Shown here one piece after another: positions 9,749 to 19,987 of a stretch of DNA of 64,000 nucleotides. Each line of letters opens with the position of its first letter. Position 1 is the first letter of the stretch. The position numbers and the translations under genes were made by a program. The stretch is from Alteromonas gracilis. GTDB taxonomy: Bacteria; Pseudomonadota; Gammaproteobacteria; Enterobacterales; Alteromonadaceae. Where the stretch lies: contig NZ_PVNO01000013.1 in NCBI RefSeq assembly GCF_002993325.1, positions 62,001-126,000 on the forward strand, given 5' to 3'. Below the pieces are notes generated by a model that made no database searches, was not told where the DNA came from, and saw only the letters and a list, made by a program, of their open reading frames with translations.

Positions 9749-10543
9749 CTAACTTAGTAAAGACAGAACCTGTCCTTCTTGCTGATTAGCCTGCGCTTGA
9801 ACGGTAAGGGCAGCTTGCCCTAAAACATCGTTAGATGCGCGCTCTGATGCTGCTTGAGCAAAATCTAAGTCTTGGATTCGGCTTCTCGCTTCTGCAGTAT
9901 TAATGTTCGACTGAGTAAGAGAACGCGCTGCACTTTCAAAGCGATTTTGCGTTGCGCCTAAATCGCCACGGGCGCTGCCCAGTGTTTCGATTGCTGCATC
10001 AGTTGCATCTAGTGCATCCTCAATACTTGTTCCCGCCGTTACATCGATCGCGAGCACATCACTTAGCTCTGAAGATATATCTCGCGTGTTCACGCTTATC
10101 GATTGCCCAGCACTTGCCCCTGATTGAAAATCAAGTGTACCGTTTTCAGATAATAACGGTTTGCCAGCGAAGTTGGTCTGCTCAATGGTTTGCGAAATAT
10201 TTTCTTGCAGCTGCGTTATTTCAGATTGAATTGCACGACGATCGCCACTGCTTAACACTCCACTGCCCGACTGTAAGGTAAGCTCACGAATACGGTTAAC
10301 GTCGTCATTTATGCTTCCGAGGCCGCCTTCTGCGACTTGCGCAAGGGAGATGCCGTCATAAACATTGTTTATTGCCTGACGGCTGCCCTCTACTTCAGAG
10401 GTGAGACGATCGATGATTTGCTGGGCTGAAGCATCATCTAGCGCGTTATTAACTTTCTTGCCGCTGGCAAGCTTCTCCATCAAAGACTCTTGTCGCTCTT
10501 GCACTTGACTGAGAATAGAAGACGTTGAGCTATTAACTTGCAT
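9749..10543 (-). CDS. Divergent flagellin, outside the main flagellin array
   Basis: Flagellin-family filament protein of 264 residues, with N- and C-terminal D0/D1 helices but almost no central variable domain. Flagellin features are the SGKKVNNALDDASAQQI segment (compare SGFRINSASDDAAGLQI), AQVAEGGL, and the C-terminal AQANQQEGQVLSLLS. It differs clearly from the three tandem flagellins: it starts MQVNSS, not MSLFVNT, and ends LLS, not LLG. No FliA-type -10 was found upstream, unlike the array genes. It could be a minor or tip flagellin, or have come with the island. FlgL-like proteins are longer (about 400 aa), so flagellin is preferred. Confidence 0.85.
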   Translation of the reverse strand: MQVNSSTSSILSQVQERQESLMEKLASGKKVNNALDDASAQQIIDRLTSEVEGSRQAINNVYDGISLAQVAEGGLGSINDDVNRIRELTLQSGSGVLSSGDRRAIQSEITQLQENISQTIEQTNFAGKPLLSENGTLDFQSGASAGQSISVNTRDISSELSDVLAIDVTAGTSIEDALDATDAAIETLGSARGDLGATQNRFESAARSLTQSNINTAEARSRIQDLDFAQAASERASNDVLGQAALTVQAQANQQEGQVLSLLS

Positions 10544-10633
10544 GATACTTTCCTAAGTTTTATAACCCCTATAGTTTAGCAGAACACTGAATAAAATATA
10601 GTCAACCATTTGTATAATGATTAATACCTCTGA

Positions 10634-10648
10634 CGTATAAATTATACG
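10634..10648. repeat. 15-bp perfect palindrome in a divergent promoter region
   Basis: CGTATAA-A-TTATACG lies midway between the divergent flagellin (minus) and the first island gene (plus), directly upstream of a FliA-type -10. It may be a protein-binding site, or chance in an A+T-rich spacer. Confidence 0.4.
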
Positions 10649-10649
10649 C

Positions 10650-10676
10650 TCATGTAACTGTTTGACTTGCCGATAA
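10650..10676 (+). promoter_or_regulatory. Probable FliA (sigma-28) promoter of the island's first operon
   Basis: A perfect -10 GCCGATAA at 10669-10676 lies 41 bases upstream of the cytidylyltransferase ATG. The -35 at 11-base spacing (TCATGTAA, 10650-10657) is weak against TAAAGTTT, so the call rests mainly on the -10. Confidence 0.5.
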
Positions 10677-10717
10677 GTTTAGCGTGTACAATTCATTTAT
10701 TTTCAGAGAATAATATT

Positions 10718-11173
10718 ATGACAACTGTGGTGACCTACGGCACCTTCGACTTATTCCATATTGGGCATGTACGACTTTTAAAGCGATTACATAGCCTCGG
10801 TGATAGGCTTGTAGTTGGGTTATCCTCTGACGAATTTAATACCATCAAAGGTAAAAACGTCGTTATTCCTTATGCTGATAGAAAGGAAATATTGCTTTCT
10901 TGCCGTTATGTCGATGACGTATTTGAGGAGAACTGTTGGGAACAGAAACGGGAAGATTTAAAAAGAGAAAACGCTGATATCTTTGCAATGGGTGATGACT
11001 GGATTGGAAAGTTCGATGATCTGCAAGATATCGTTAAAGTTGTGTATCTGCCACGTACACAAGATGTCTCTACTACTGAACTTAAAACCGTTATCAGTGA
11101 AATTCAAAACGAAAAAATTCGCCAACTGAAAAGTCTAACAGAGCATTTAAATGCGTTAATGCAGCGGCTTTGA
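10718..11173 (+). CDS. tagD: Glycerol-3-phosphate cytidylyltransferase-like protein (TagD family)
   Basis: Small nucleotidyltransferase predicted to make a CDP-alcohol, most simply CDP-glycerol, from CTP and glycerol-3-phosphate. It has 151 residues (family about 130-150) with the N-terminal GTFDLFHIGHVRLL motif (HxGH, residues 14-17), GDDWIGKFDD in the middle, and the C-terminal RTQDVSTTELK signature. Start chosen at the ATG at 10718; the frame runs further upstream but over the promoter. It pairs logically with the TagF-like protein at 32376-34322 and the LicD protein at 14057-14965. Related enzymes use other phospho-alcohols, so the substrate is inferred. Confidence 0.85.
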   Translation: MTTVVTYGTFDLFHIGHVRLLKRLHSLGDRLVVGLSSDEFNTIKGKNVVIPYADRKEILLSCRYVDDVFEENCWEQKREDLKRENADIFAMGDDWIGKFDDLQDIVKVVYLPRTQDVSTTELKTVISEIQNEKIRQLKSLTEHLNALMQRL

Positions 11174-11219
11174 GTTCGTTATCAGATTTGAGCTAGCCTT
11201 TTTTGAACGGAACAAGTAA

Positions 11220-11924
11220 ATGAACGTAGCTATAATCCCCGCAAGGGGCGGAAGCAAACGCATTCCTAAAAAAAATATAAAACCGTTTTGCGGTAAACCT
11301 ATGGTTGCCCATGCAATAGAAAACGCGTTGGCAAGCCCTTATGTAGACAAAGTAGTGGTTTCAACAGATGATGAATCTATTGCGAACGTAGCAATAGATT
11401 ATGGTGCTGAGGTGCCATTCATGAGACCTGCAGAATTGGCAGATGATTACACAGGCACTAGTCCCGTAGTTCGCCATGCTCTGAGCACTCTGTTAGAAAA
11501 AGGCTGGGATATAAATTATTGCGCCTGCGTTTATGCAACATCGCCTCTTCTGACCACATCATTAATTAATTCTTGCTATGAAATGCTAATGAACGCTGAC
11601 AATACAGACTACGTCTTTACAGCGGCAAGATTCTCATTTCCAATTCAACGTGCGATATTACAAACCGAAAATGGCGGCGTAAAACCTTTTGACGATTTTG
11701 GGATTACTCAGCGCTCACAGGATTTACCACCAGCCTTTCATGATGCAGGACAGTTGTATTGGGGCCATCACAAAACCTGGCTTGATACTACCAAACGTAT
11801 TTTTGGCGCAAACTCGAAAATGGTAGTAATGCCAGACCACTTAGTGCAAGACATTGATACACCTGAAGATTGGGTTAGAGCTGAACTGCTTTACAAGCTT
11901 TTACAGAGCGAAAACGTAGAGTGA
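11220..11924 (+). CDS. pseF: CMP-pseudaminic acid synthetase PseF
   Basis: Activates pseudaminic acid (a nonulosonic acid) with CTP for transfer to flagellin. It has 234 residues of the acylneuraminate cytidylyltransferase family: IIPARGGSKRIPKKN at 5-19, VSTDDESIA, and the PseF-like RSQDLPPAFHDAGQLYW and DIDTPEDW stretches. It is the first of the consecutive pseF-pseG-pseI genes and overlaps pseG by four bases (GTGA). CMP-legionaminate synthetase is the main alternative, but the linked pseB and pseC genes favour Pse. Confidence 0.9.
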   Translation: MNVAIIPARGGSKRIPKKNIKPFCGKPMVAHAIENALASPYVDKVVVSTDDESIANVAIDYGAEVPFMRPAELADDYTGTSPVVRHALSTLLEKGWDINYCACVYATSPLLTTSLINSCYEMLMNADNTDYVFTAARFSFPIQRAILQTENGGVKPFDDFGITQRSQDLPPAFHDAGQLYWGHHKTWLDTTKRIFGANSKMVVMPDHLVQDIDTPEDWVRAELLYKLLQSENVE

Positions 11925-13003
11925 GGATTGTTTTTAGGGTCGATGGTACGGCCCAAATAGGACTCGGCCACGTTATGCGTTGCTTAACCTTGGCCACACA
12001 ATTACTTCCCTTACACAGCATAACATTCCTGTGTTGCGCGCTGCCTTTAACTCTACAACAACAGATTCAGCGTGCTGGAATTGCAATATTAACCACGCCA
12101 TCGCTTGATGAAGGCGAACTGGAAGATAATGCTTCGGCGGTCTTAAATGAAGTAGAACAAGCCTCTCATGCAACTCACTGTATAGCGCTTCTTGATGACA
12201 TGAACGATGAGTCTATCGACATGCTTATAGTCGACCACTATCAGCTATCAGCTTCGTTTAGTAAAGTGATGCGCAGTCGCTGCAAACATATTGTTGTCAT
12301 TGACGATTTAGCAAACCGCCAACACGACTGTGACGTGATTTTGGACCAAAATCTCTTTGAGGACTTTGAATTCCGATACGATCAGCTTGTCCCTCCTCAT
12401 TGCCAAAAACTCTTAGGACCCGAGTTCGCTATTTTAAGAAATGAGTTTTACCGCGCACCACCAATGCCTAGAAATGACAATCATATTCTAGTCTGCTTTG
12501 GCGGCAGCGACCCTGGGAATTTAACAGAGCGCGTCGTTGATGTTTTGATTGAATTAAAGTCTTTAACTTTTTCAGCCGATATTGTTGTCGGAGCGGCTTA
12601 TTCCAGCGTTAATGCGCTTGAAGCAAAAGTTGAACGCCTACCTAACGCGAAGCTTCATGTCGCTTGCGGTCACATATCCGAGCTTATGAAATCCGCCAAC
12701 ACAATGATTGGCGCTGGAGGTTCGATGCACTGGGAGCGCGCGGCATCGGGGGTAGCGGGCATAATTATCACATTGGCTGATAATCAAGTTGAAACGACGC
12801 GGTGCTTGCACGAACGGCATTGCTGTTTGTGGCTAGGAGCATGTGACGAGGTCACAAACGAAGATATTAGCAAGGCCGTTGAATTTGCGATAAATTCGCC
12901 GCAAGAAATGCGTAAACTAGCAAACAACGCGGTATCTTTGGTGAGCGCAAACAAAAATCCATCTTTTGTAATGGATACTATATTGAACATTGTTACGAGG
13001 TAG
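11921..13003 (+). CDS. pseG: UDP-sugar hydrolase PseG
   Basis: Removes UDP from UDP-2,4-diacetamido-2,4,6-trideoxy-beta-L-altropyranose, the fourth step of pseudaminic acid synthesis. It has 360 residues with a GT-B-like fold. The N-terminal IGLGHVMRCLTLA places a histidine at residue 17, the position of the known catalytic His in C. jejuni PseG. A second site motif reads GAGGSMHWERAASG. It starts at GTG 11921, overlapping the pseF stop. Confidence 0.9.
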   Translation: MRIVFRVDGTAQIGLGHVMRCLTLATQLLPLHSITFLCCALPLTLQQQIQRAGIAILTTPSLDEGELEDNASAVLNEVEQASHATHCIALLDDMNDESIDMLIVDHYQLSASFSKVMRSRCKHIVVIDDLANRQHDCDVILDQNLFEDFEFRYDQLVPPHCQKLLGPEFAILRNEFYRAPPMPRNDNHILVCFGGSDPGNLTERVVDVLIELKSLTFSADIVVGAAYSSVNALEAKVERLPNAKLHVACGHISELMKSANTMIGAGGSMHWERAASGVAGIIITLADNQVETTRCLHERHCCLWLGACDEVTNEDISKAVEFAINSPQEMRKLANNAVSLVSANKNPSFVMDTILNIVTR

Positions 13004-13005
13004 TC

Positions 13006-14055
13006 ATGAAACCAATCACAATCGGTGATATTCAAATTGGTCCGGGTCTCGCTCCCTTTATCATCGCAGAAATGTCTGGAAATCATGGACAATCATTAGA
13101 AAAAGCCTACCGACTCATTGATGCAGCTGCAGAAGCTGGCGCACATGCCATAAAATTGCAAACCTATACGCCAGACACGATCACTTTGGATTGTCATGAA
13201 GGCGAATTTTTTATTGAAGACCCAAATAGTCTTTGGAAAGGAAACTCTTTGTATAACCTCTACAAAGAGGCGATGACGCCTTGGGAATGGCATAAGGAGC
13301 TATTCGACTATGCCAAAGAGAAAGGCCTATTGGCATTTAGCACGCCCTTCGATTTAACCGCTGTCGACTTCCTAGAAACATTGAATTCTCCTTGTTACAA
13401 AGTAGCGTCTTTTGAAAATACTGACCACGCTATCCTAGCGGCTGTAGCAAAGACAGGGAAACCCGTTATTGTCTCTACAGGCATGGCTAGCCAGGCAGAA
13501 ATAGCCGAGTCTGTTGAAGTACTTCGTTCCAATGGGTGCAATGACATCATATTGCTTAAGTGCACCAGTAATTACCCAGCGAACCCGGTAGACGCCAACT
13601 TAAAGACAATTCCTCATTTGAGCGAACTTTTCGACTGTCACGTTGGACTTTCCGATCATACTCCGGGGGTGGGGGTAGCTGTCGCTGCGGTGGCACTTGG
13701 TGCAACAGTCATTGAAAAGCATTTTGTTTTAGACAGAAACGGCGGAGAGGTTGACGCAGAATTTTCTCTTGAACCCCATGAAATTAAGCTGCTTGTTGAG
13801 GAAACGGCGCGGGCAGCGGTAGCAATTGGAAAGGTGAGTTATGGCGCCACCGAGCGAGAAAGGGCTTCGTTGGTACACCGACGCTCTTTATACATTGCCG
13901 AAGATATGAAAGCCGGCGATACATTAAATGCAAAGAATTTACGCTCTGTTCGTCCAGGACTTGGACTGCCTCCCAAATACCTTCCCCTTTTGCTTGGAAA
14001 GCAAATCAAGTGCGACGCACTAAAAGGTACCCCTATGAGTTGGGAGCTACTGTGA
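13006..14055 (+). CDS. pseI: Pseudaminic acid synthase PseI
   Basis: Condenses the altrose product of PseG with phosphoenolpyruvate to form pseudaminic acid. It has 349 residues of the NeuB family: FIIAEMSGNHGQSLEKA at the N-terminus, a TIM-barrel core with VSTGMAS and LLKCTSNYPA, GLSDHT, and a C-terminal SAF domain (about 290-349, RRSLYIAEDMKAGD). It starts 3 bases after pseG. Legionaminate synthase is related, but the pathway context supports Pse. Confidence 0.92.
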   Translation: MKPITIGDIQIGPGLAPFIIAEMSGNHGQSLEKAYRLIDAAAEAGAHAIKLQTYTPDTITLDCHEGEFFIEDPNSLWKGNSLYNLYKEAMTPWEWHKELFDYAKEKGLLAFSTPFDLTAVDFLETLNSPCYKVASFENTDHAILAAVAKTGKPVIVSTGMASQAEIAESVEVLRSNGCNDIILLKCTSNYPANPVDANLKTIPHLSELFDCHVGLSDHTPGVGVAVAAVALGATVIEKHFVLDRNGGEVDAEFSLEPHEIKLLVEETARAAVAIGKVSYGATERERASLVHRRSLYIAEDMKAGDTLNAKNLRSVRPGLGLPPKYLPLLLGKQIKCDALKGTPMSWELL

Positions 14056-14056
14056 G

Positions 14057-14965
14057 ATGAGAGCCATTCTGTTCGGTGCAAGTAAGGCCGGAGAAAACTA
14101 CGTTTCTAATCACCCAGATATAGAAGTCGTGGCATTCACGGATAACGATAGTGCGAAACACGGAACTCGTTTTATGGGTTATCCCATCATTGCACCCGCA
14201 GATATCAATACTCACGATGTCGACAGCATAATAATCACCAGTCAGTGGGTTGATCAAATCTATTCCCAGCTTACCGAAGAAATGGGTATTGATGAGTCGA
14301 ATATCATTGTACCGAGTAAGCAGTCGGTAAAAGCTGCCTTGCCTTTCGAAGACAATGAAACGTTAGCCTTTGCCCAGTCCGTAATGCGTACGCTAAATCG
14401 ATACTTCGTTTCCCACAACATTTCAGCGTGTCTAGATTCTGGAACTTTATTAGGTGCTGTGAGAAATAAAGGGCTCATACCTTGGGATGACGATATAGAT
14501 TTAGCTGTAGATAAAGACAATTACGAAAGGTTACAGGCATCGCTACCTGAGCTTCATAAATTATTAAACACAAACTATGACGTAAAATGGAATATCGTCA
14601 TTATCACGGTCAACAACATAGACTGTTGCATCAACCTAGAGTTTAGTAATTCATCACACACCCAATTAGTCCCTTTTGATATAAGCATACAGCGCAGAGA
14701 GTCGATAAATGGTTTATCTGAACTCTTGTCCTCGGGCGGGCTGTTTTTTGCCCCCGCTACACATTTCGACAGCTACGAGCCAATCGAGTTTTTAGGTGAA
14801 ACCTTTCTTGCCCCATTCGATGCAGAAGGCTTTCTCACATTTATGTACGGACATTGGCAAACGCCCAAAAAGACGACACAAATTACGGAATACGAAAATA
14901 GAAGAGCATCGATGTCAGCACCTAGAACAGGTATAAGCGTGCAAAAACGCACGCTTTGTGAATGA
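14057..14965 (+). CDS. LicD-family phosphotransferase with N-terminal Rossmann-like module
   Basis: LicD proteins transfer phospho-alcohols such as phosphocholine from CDP donors to glycans. It has 302 residues. The LicD core (about 110-290) carries SGTLLGAVRNKGLIPWDDDI, the classic metal-binding signature. Residues 1-95 form a separate nucleotide-binding-like module (LFGASKAG, then SIIITSQW) that recurs on five other island proteins. It starts one base after the pseI stop. The donor may be CDP-glycerol from the TagD-like enzyme or cytidine diphosphoramidate from the 22610-26860 cassette; the sequence does not decide. Confidence 0.8.
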   Translation: MRAILFGASKAGENYVSNHPDIEVVAFTDNDSAKHGTRFMGYPIIAPADINTHDVDSIIITSQWVDQIYSQLTEEMGIDESNIIVPSKQSVKAALPFEDNETLAFAQSVMRTLNRYFVSHNISACLDSGTLLGAVRNKGLIPWDDDIDLAVDKDNYERLQASLPELHKLLNTNYDVKWNIVIITVNNIDCCINLEFSNSSHTQLVPFDISIQRRESINGLSELLSSGGLFFAPATHFDSYEPIEFLGETFLAPFDAEGFLTFMYGHWQTPKKTTQITEYENRRASMSAPRTGISVQKRTLCE

Positions 14966-14992
14966 GCGTGATGGTTAAGGTGTCAAATTAAC

Positions 14993-15943
14993 GTGAACGT
15001 ATTACTTTCAAGTGCCAGCAATAAAGTTCCACTATTAAAAGCGCTTCAATGCGCAGTTAAGCGTATCGATGACAAAGGCATAGTTACGGCGGGAGATTTA
15101 AGTAGCCAAGTACTCACCCGACACTTTTGCGATGTTTTTTGGCAAATGCCACCCATAAAACTAGAAAACGCACATGAGATTATTGCCCAGCTCAAGCATC
15201 GAAGCATTACTCATGTTCTCCCAAGTAGAGACGGCGAACTGCTTTTTTGGGCAAGGCTAAAAAACGACCTAAAAAGCGCTAACATTCACGTACTTATTTC
15301 TAATGAAAGTGCAATTGAGCTTTGTTTAGATAAATTAAGATTCGGCCAATGCAGTATTCCTTTTATCATCCCTTCATTCGAGAGTATCGAAGAGGTGAAA
15401 ACGGTTGTTCAGGACACTCAGCCATTGCATTATGTGGTCAAAGAACGTTTTGGTGCGGGTAGTAAAGCAGTTGGCCTTAATCTAAACGAAAACGACGCAG
15501 TCCAGCACGCTAAAGGTCTGTCCTCCCCTATTTTTCAATTATTCAAAACAGGTCAAGAAATTAGCGTAGACGCTTGGCTAACAAAAGATCATTTGGTTAA
15601 AGCGGCCGTGTGCCGTGTGCGAGACTTAGTTGTTAATGGTGAATCCCAAATTACTTATACTTTACCGAATTGCCCTTTTACAGCACAGGTGACACAGACA
15701 CTTTCCAAACTAGCGCTGTCTGGCCCCGTTGTATTACAGGGCATCATAAATGATGGAGCACTTCACATCATTGAATGTAATTCACGATTTGGAGGCGCTT
15801 CAACGTTAGGTATCAAGGCGGGGGTTGATAGTCTTTATTGGAGCTTGTGCGAGAGTATAGGTGAAGATATCGATTCGTTGCCCGTAGATCTCGCATCCCA
15901 CAAAATAACGCAGATTAGAGCTGCTACCGACTATTACCTATGA
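14993..15943 (+). CDS. ATP-grasp family protein, likely amide or ester ligase
   Basis: 316 residues of the carbamoyl-phosphate-synthase-like ATP-grasp superfamily. The nucleotide lysine region is VVKERFGAGSKAVG (148-161) and the metal-binding end is ECNSRFGGAS (E261, N263). Such enzymes make an acyl phosphate and couple it to an amine or alcohol. It starts at GTG, since the nearby ATG at 14971 hits a stop after six codons. It lies between pseI and pseB and overlaps the HAD gene by 4 bases, so it may acylate the sugar amine with an amino acid, or modify a precursor; this is inference. Confidence 0.75.
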   Translation: MNVLLSSASNKVPLLKALQCAVKRIDDKGIVTAGDLSSQVLTRHFCDVFWQMPPIKLENAHEIIAQLKHRSITHVLPSRDGELLFWARLKNDLKSANIHVLISNESAIELCLDKLRFGQCSIPFIIPSFESIEEVKTVVQDTQPLHYVVKERFGAGSKAVGLNLNENDAVQHAKGLSSPIFQLFKTGQEISVDAWLTKDHLVKAAVCRVRDLVVNGESQITYTLPNCPFTAQVTQTLSKLALSGPVVLQGIINDGALHIIECNSRFGGASTLGIKAGVDSLYWSLCESIGEDIDSLPVDLASHKITQIRAATDYYL

Positions 15944-16596
15944 TTTATATCTTCGACCTAGATGATACCCTTTATGATGAACGCCAGTACGTAGAGTCTG
16001 GCCTTGCAGCGGTTGCCTCATTTGTGGAAAAAACCTGGAATGTTGATAAGCGAAGTGGCTTTCAACAATTAGTTACTCTACTTGATCGAAATGGTCGTGG
16101 TCGAATTTTCAATGATTATCTAGCTCACCATGGTATAGCAGTCAATAAGAGAAATGTACGTGCCTGTGTTTCAGCATATCGCTTACACCAACCCACTTTG
16201 ACTTTGCCCGACAATCACCTAACGTTGCTAGAAAGTTTGCCCAAGCCACTTTACCTCGTAACCGACGGAAATAAAGTGGTACAAAGTAAGAAAGTGGAAG
16301 CACTCAACATAGCGCACTACTTTAAGCGCGTGTTTGTCACTCACCGCTTTGGAGTGCAACATGCTAAACCTTCTACTTACTGTTTTGAAAAAATCAGACA
16401 AGCAGAACAGTGTCAGTGGTACGAAATGGTTTACATTGGTGACAATCCAGCGAAAGACTTCGTTAATTTAAATACACTTGGAATGCCGACTGTTCGGGTG
16501 CTAACTGGTGTTCACAAAAAAGCACCTGCCAAACCAGGATTCGATGCAAAGTTCACCATACAAAACCTAGATGAACTCCCAGCCCTCGGGCTTTGA
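15940..16596 (+). CDS. HAD-superfamily phosphatase
   Basis: 218 residues with the HAD motifs in order: DLDDT (nucleophile D6, acid D8), VTDGNK (motif II), KPSTYCFEK (motif III lysine) and GDNPAKDF (motif IV). The cap is helical, as in sugar phosphatases and pyrimidine 5'-nucleotidases. It overlaps the ATP-grasp gene (ATGA), so the pair probably acts on the same substrate. The exact phosphoester cannot be told. A spacer of about 210 bases with its own promoter follows before pseB. Confidence 0.85.
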   Translation: MIYIFDLDDTLYDERQYVESGLAAVASFVEKTWNVDKRSGFQQLVTLLDRNGRGRIFNDYLAHHGIAVNKRNVRACVSAYRLHQPTLTLPDNHLTLLESLPKPLYLVTDGNKVVQSKKVEALNIAHYFKRVFVTHRFGVQHAKPSTYCFEKIRQAEQCQWYEMVYIGDNPAKDFVNLNTLGMPTVRVLTGVHKKAPAKPGFDAKFTIQNLDELPALGL

Positions 16597-16711
16597 AACG
16601 TGTTAGGCGGCATCTCAACATATTTAGTAAAAAAAAATCAGTGCTTAATCTACCTGCCAATAAACAACACGTTCTACCTAAATGCTAAGAAAACTACACC
16701 TTTAGGACTAA

Positions 16712-17805
<1,094 letters not shown>

Positions 17806-17806
<1 letters not shown>

Positions 17807-18966
17807 TGATTCCTTATGGGCGACAGCATCTTGATGAAGAAGATGTAAAAGCCGTTGTCGAAACCTTAACATCAAACTGGTTAACACAAGGCCCAGCAGT
17901 TCCTAAATTTGAAGCCGCTCTCGCTGATTACTGTGGCGCCGAATTTGGCGTTGCCGTAAATAGCGCAACTTCGGCACTTCATATTGCCTGTTTGGCGTTA
18001 GGTATTGGCGAGGATGACCTTGTTTGGACGTCACCTAATTCATTCGTAGCATCTTCTAATTGCGCATTGTATTGCGGTGCTTCGGTTGATTTTGTAGATA
18101 TTGACCTGCAAACAGGCAATATGTGTATGAAAGCGTTAAAGCAGAAGCTTGAGCATGCCCAAAACATCAATGCACTGCCTAAGGTGGTTATTCCGGTTCA
18201 CTTTGCTGGACAACCATGCGATATGGAGAGCCTCCACGTATTGGCAAAGCAGTTTGGCTTTTATGTTATCGAAGATGCATCACACGCCATTGGTGCTAAA
18301 TATAAAGGCGCATTCATAGGCAGCGGGCAGTATGCTGATATTTGCGTTTTTAGCTTTCACCCAGTGAAGATAATTACCACTATGGAAGGCGGCATGGCCC
18401 TCACAAATAATAGTGAATGGGCAGAGAAAATGCGCATGCTGCGCAGCCATGGCATAACAAACAATCCAGAAGTGATGACAGAAGAAAGTCATGGACCTTG
18501 GTACTACCAACAAATTTCGTTAGGCTTTAATTATCGTATGACGGATGTAGAGGCCGCGTTAGGACTAAGCCAGCTAAATAAACTTGAAGAATTTCTGGAA
18601 AAAAGAAACGCACTAGCAGCACACTACGATAGATTATTTAGCGAATATGAAAACATAACACCGTTGAAGCAAAACACTGATGGATATTCCAGCTATCACC
18701 TTTATGTGGTTCGCATAGATTCGTTTACTGATAAACAGCATGCCGACCTTGTGACGAATTTACGTGAACAAGGTATTTTTGCGCACGTGCATTATATTCC
18801 TATTCATATGCAGCCCTATTACAAGAACTTAGGCTTTAAACTTGGCGACTTTCCAAATGCGGAGACTTACTATCAGCAAGCGGTGACATTACCGCTTTTT
18901 CCGGAGTTAACATTTGAACAGGTTGAATTTGTTGTGAAAATACTTGCTGAAGAGATAAAGCGCTAA
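17806..18966 (+). CDS. pseC: UDP-4-keto sugar aminotransferase PseC
   Basis: PLP-dependent aminotransferase that makes UDP-4-amino-4,6-dideoxy-beta-L-AltNAc, the second pseudaminic acid step. It has 386 residues of the DegT/DnrJ/EryC1 family: NSATSALHIACLALG cofactor region, EDASHAIGA, and the Schiff-base lysine K188 in SFHPVKIITTMEGG. It starts at GTG overlapping the pseB stop by one base. The next gene in this direction would normally be pseH, but the plus-strand cluster ends here. Confidence 0.92.
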
Positions 18967-18981
18967 TTTAAAATCCGGTGT

Positions 18982-19006
18982 TCAGTCTTGTTTCATGCCA
19001 GACTGA
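18982..19006. other. Hairpin between convergent genes
   Basis: TCAGTCT (18982-18988) pairs with AGACTGA (19000-19006) in the 68-base gap between pseC and the convergent methyltransferase gene. No T-run follows on either strand, so it is only a weak terminator candidate. Confidence 0.35.
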
Positions 19007-19034
19007 GTGAGCCGTATTGATTGCAGCAAACATA

Positions 19035-19979
19035 CTAGCATTTCCTTATTACCGAAATACAATCTAACGCTTTTATCCCCCAATCCATAATCTGCTGCTC
19101 TTCAACAATAAAGCCACTTTTTCTACAAATATGACGCATGTCTTCTGCGTTGAACTCGCTACGACAATGAGGATTTTTTCTCCAATTTTTGTCTGCTTTG
19201 AAATCTTGGTGTTCTCTAGCGTTTGAATGGTGTAGCACAGCGTAACCACCGATAGACAGGATGCGGGAAAACTCACTTAATATATAATCAACGCTCTTGT
19301 AATCGAAATGCACCATCGCATCCCAGCTGTAAATAAAACTCACGCTGCCACTGTCTGCCGGGATTTTTTCAGGCTTACTTATGCGGCATTCCACATTTTC
19401 TTTCTCGTCAAACCTTGAGGCACAATGACTGATAGCTTCTTGACTTGTGTCTACACAAATAAGTGACTCACAGTTACCGCTTAACAAGTCAGCAATTCGG
19501 CCTTTACCGCAAGCAAAATCCATTACTTGGGATAAATTGAAATGATATTTTTGCATCAAGGGCTCAAGATAGGTCTGAAACTGTACCTCATTATGTTCTT
19601 CTGCATCTTTATAATACTCGTTCCAATCGAAAGTATGGGGCTCATATTGCCCCTCTTCCATTACATGGTTAGCATTAAGTTTAACAACTCTGTTTGCGTT
19701 GACGCCCAGTTTTTTTAAGTGAAGCTCTATCTCATCGGCAAATTTTAAAGACGCTACAATAATTGGGTACGCTGGTAACCGAAGTAATGCGTCTTCTCGA
19801 ACAAATTTAATGGCTCCCTCTTGCTTTGCAGACGTTATTTTTTTGTCCGTAACGTAAATAGTGCTAAAAAACCTCGTTACTTCTAATTGCTGTATGAATA
19901 ACTGACCGATATCACCAGCACCGTAGATTATAACACCCTCGCTTTTTGGAACATCACCGAATGGAAAAAGATAAAACAT
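19035..19979 (-). CDS. SAM-dependent methyltransferase with N-terminal Rossmann-like module
   Basis: 314 residues. Residues 15-102 are the accessory module shared across the island (VIIYGAGDIGQ, then IIVASLKFADEI). Residues about 120-310 are a class I SAM methyltransferase with VMDFACGKGRIADLL (motif I), SLICVDTS (acidic motif) and FIYSWDAMVHF. It lies 8 bases after the GT8 gene in a two-gene operon under a FliA-type promoter, divergent from the phosphoramidate operon. One possibility is methylation of the phosphoramidate group, by analogy with the C. jejuni pathway; sugar O-methylation is equally compatible. Confidence 0.8.
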   Translation of the reverse strand: MFYLFPFGDVPKSEGVIIYGAGDIGQLFIQQLEVTRFFSTIYVTDKKITSAKQEGAIKFVREDALLRLPAYPIIVASLKFADEIELHLKKLGVNANRVVKLNANHVMEEGQYEPHTFDWNEYYKDAEEHNEVQFQTYLEPLMQKYHFNLSQVMDFACGKGRIADLLSGNCESLICVDTSQEAISHCASRFDEKENVECRISKPEKIPADSGSVSFIYSWDAMVHFDYKSVDYILSEFSRILSIGGYAVLHHSNAREHQDFKADKNWRKNPHCRSEFNAEDMRHICRKSGFIVEEQQIMDWGIKALDCISVIRKC

Positions 19980-19987
19980 ATAAATCC

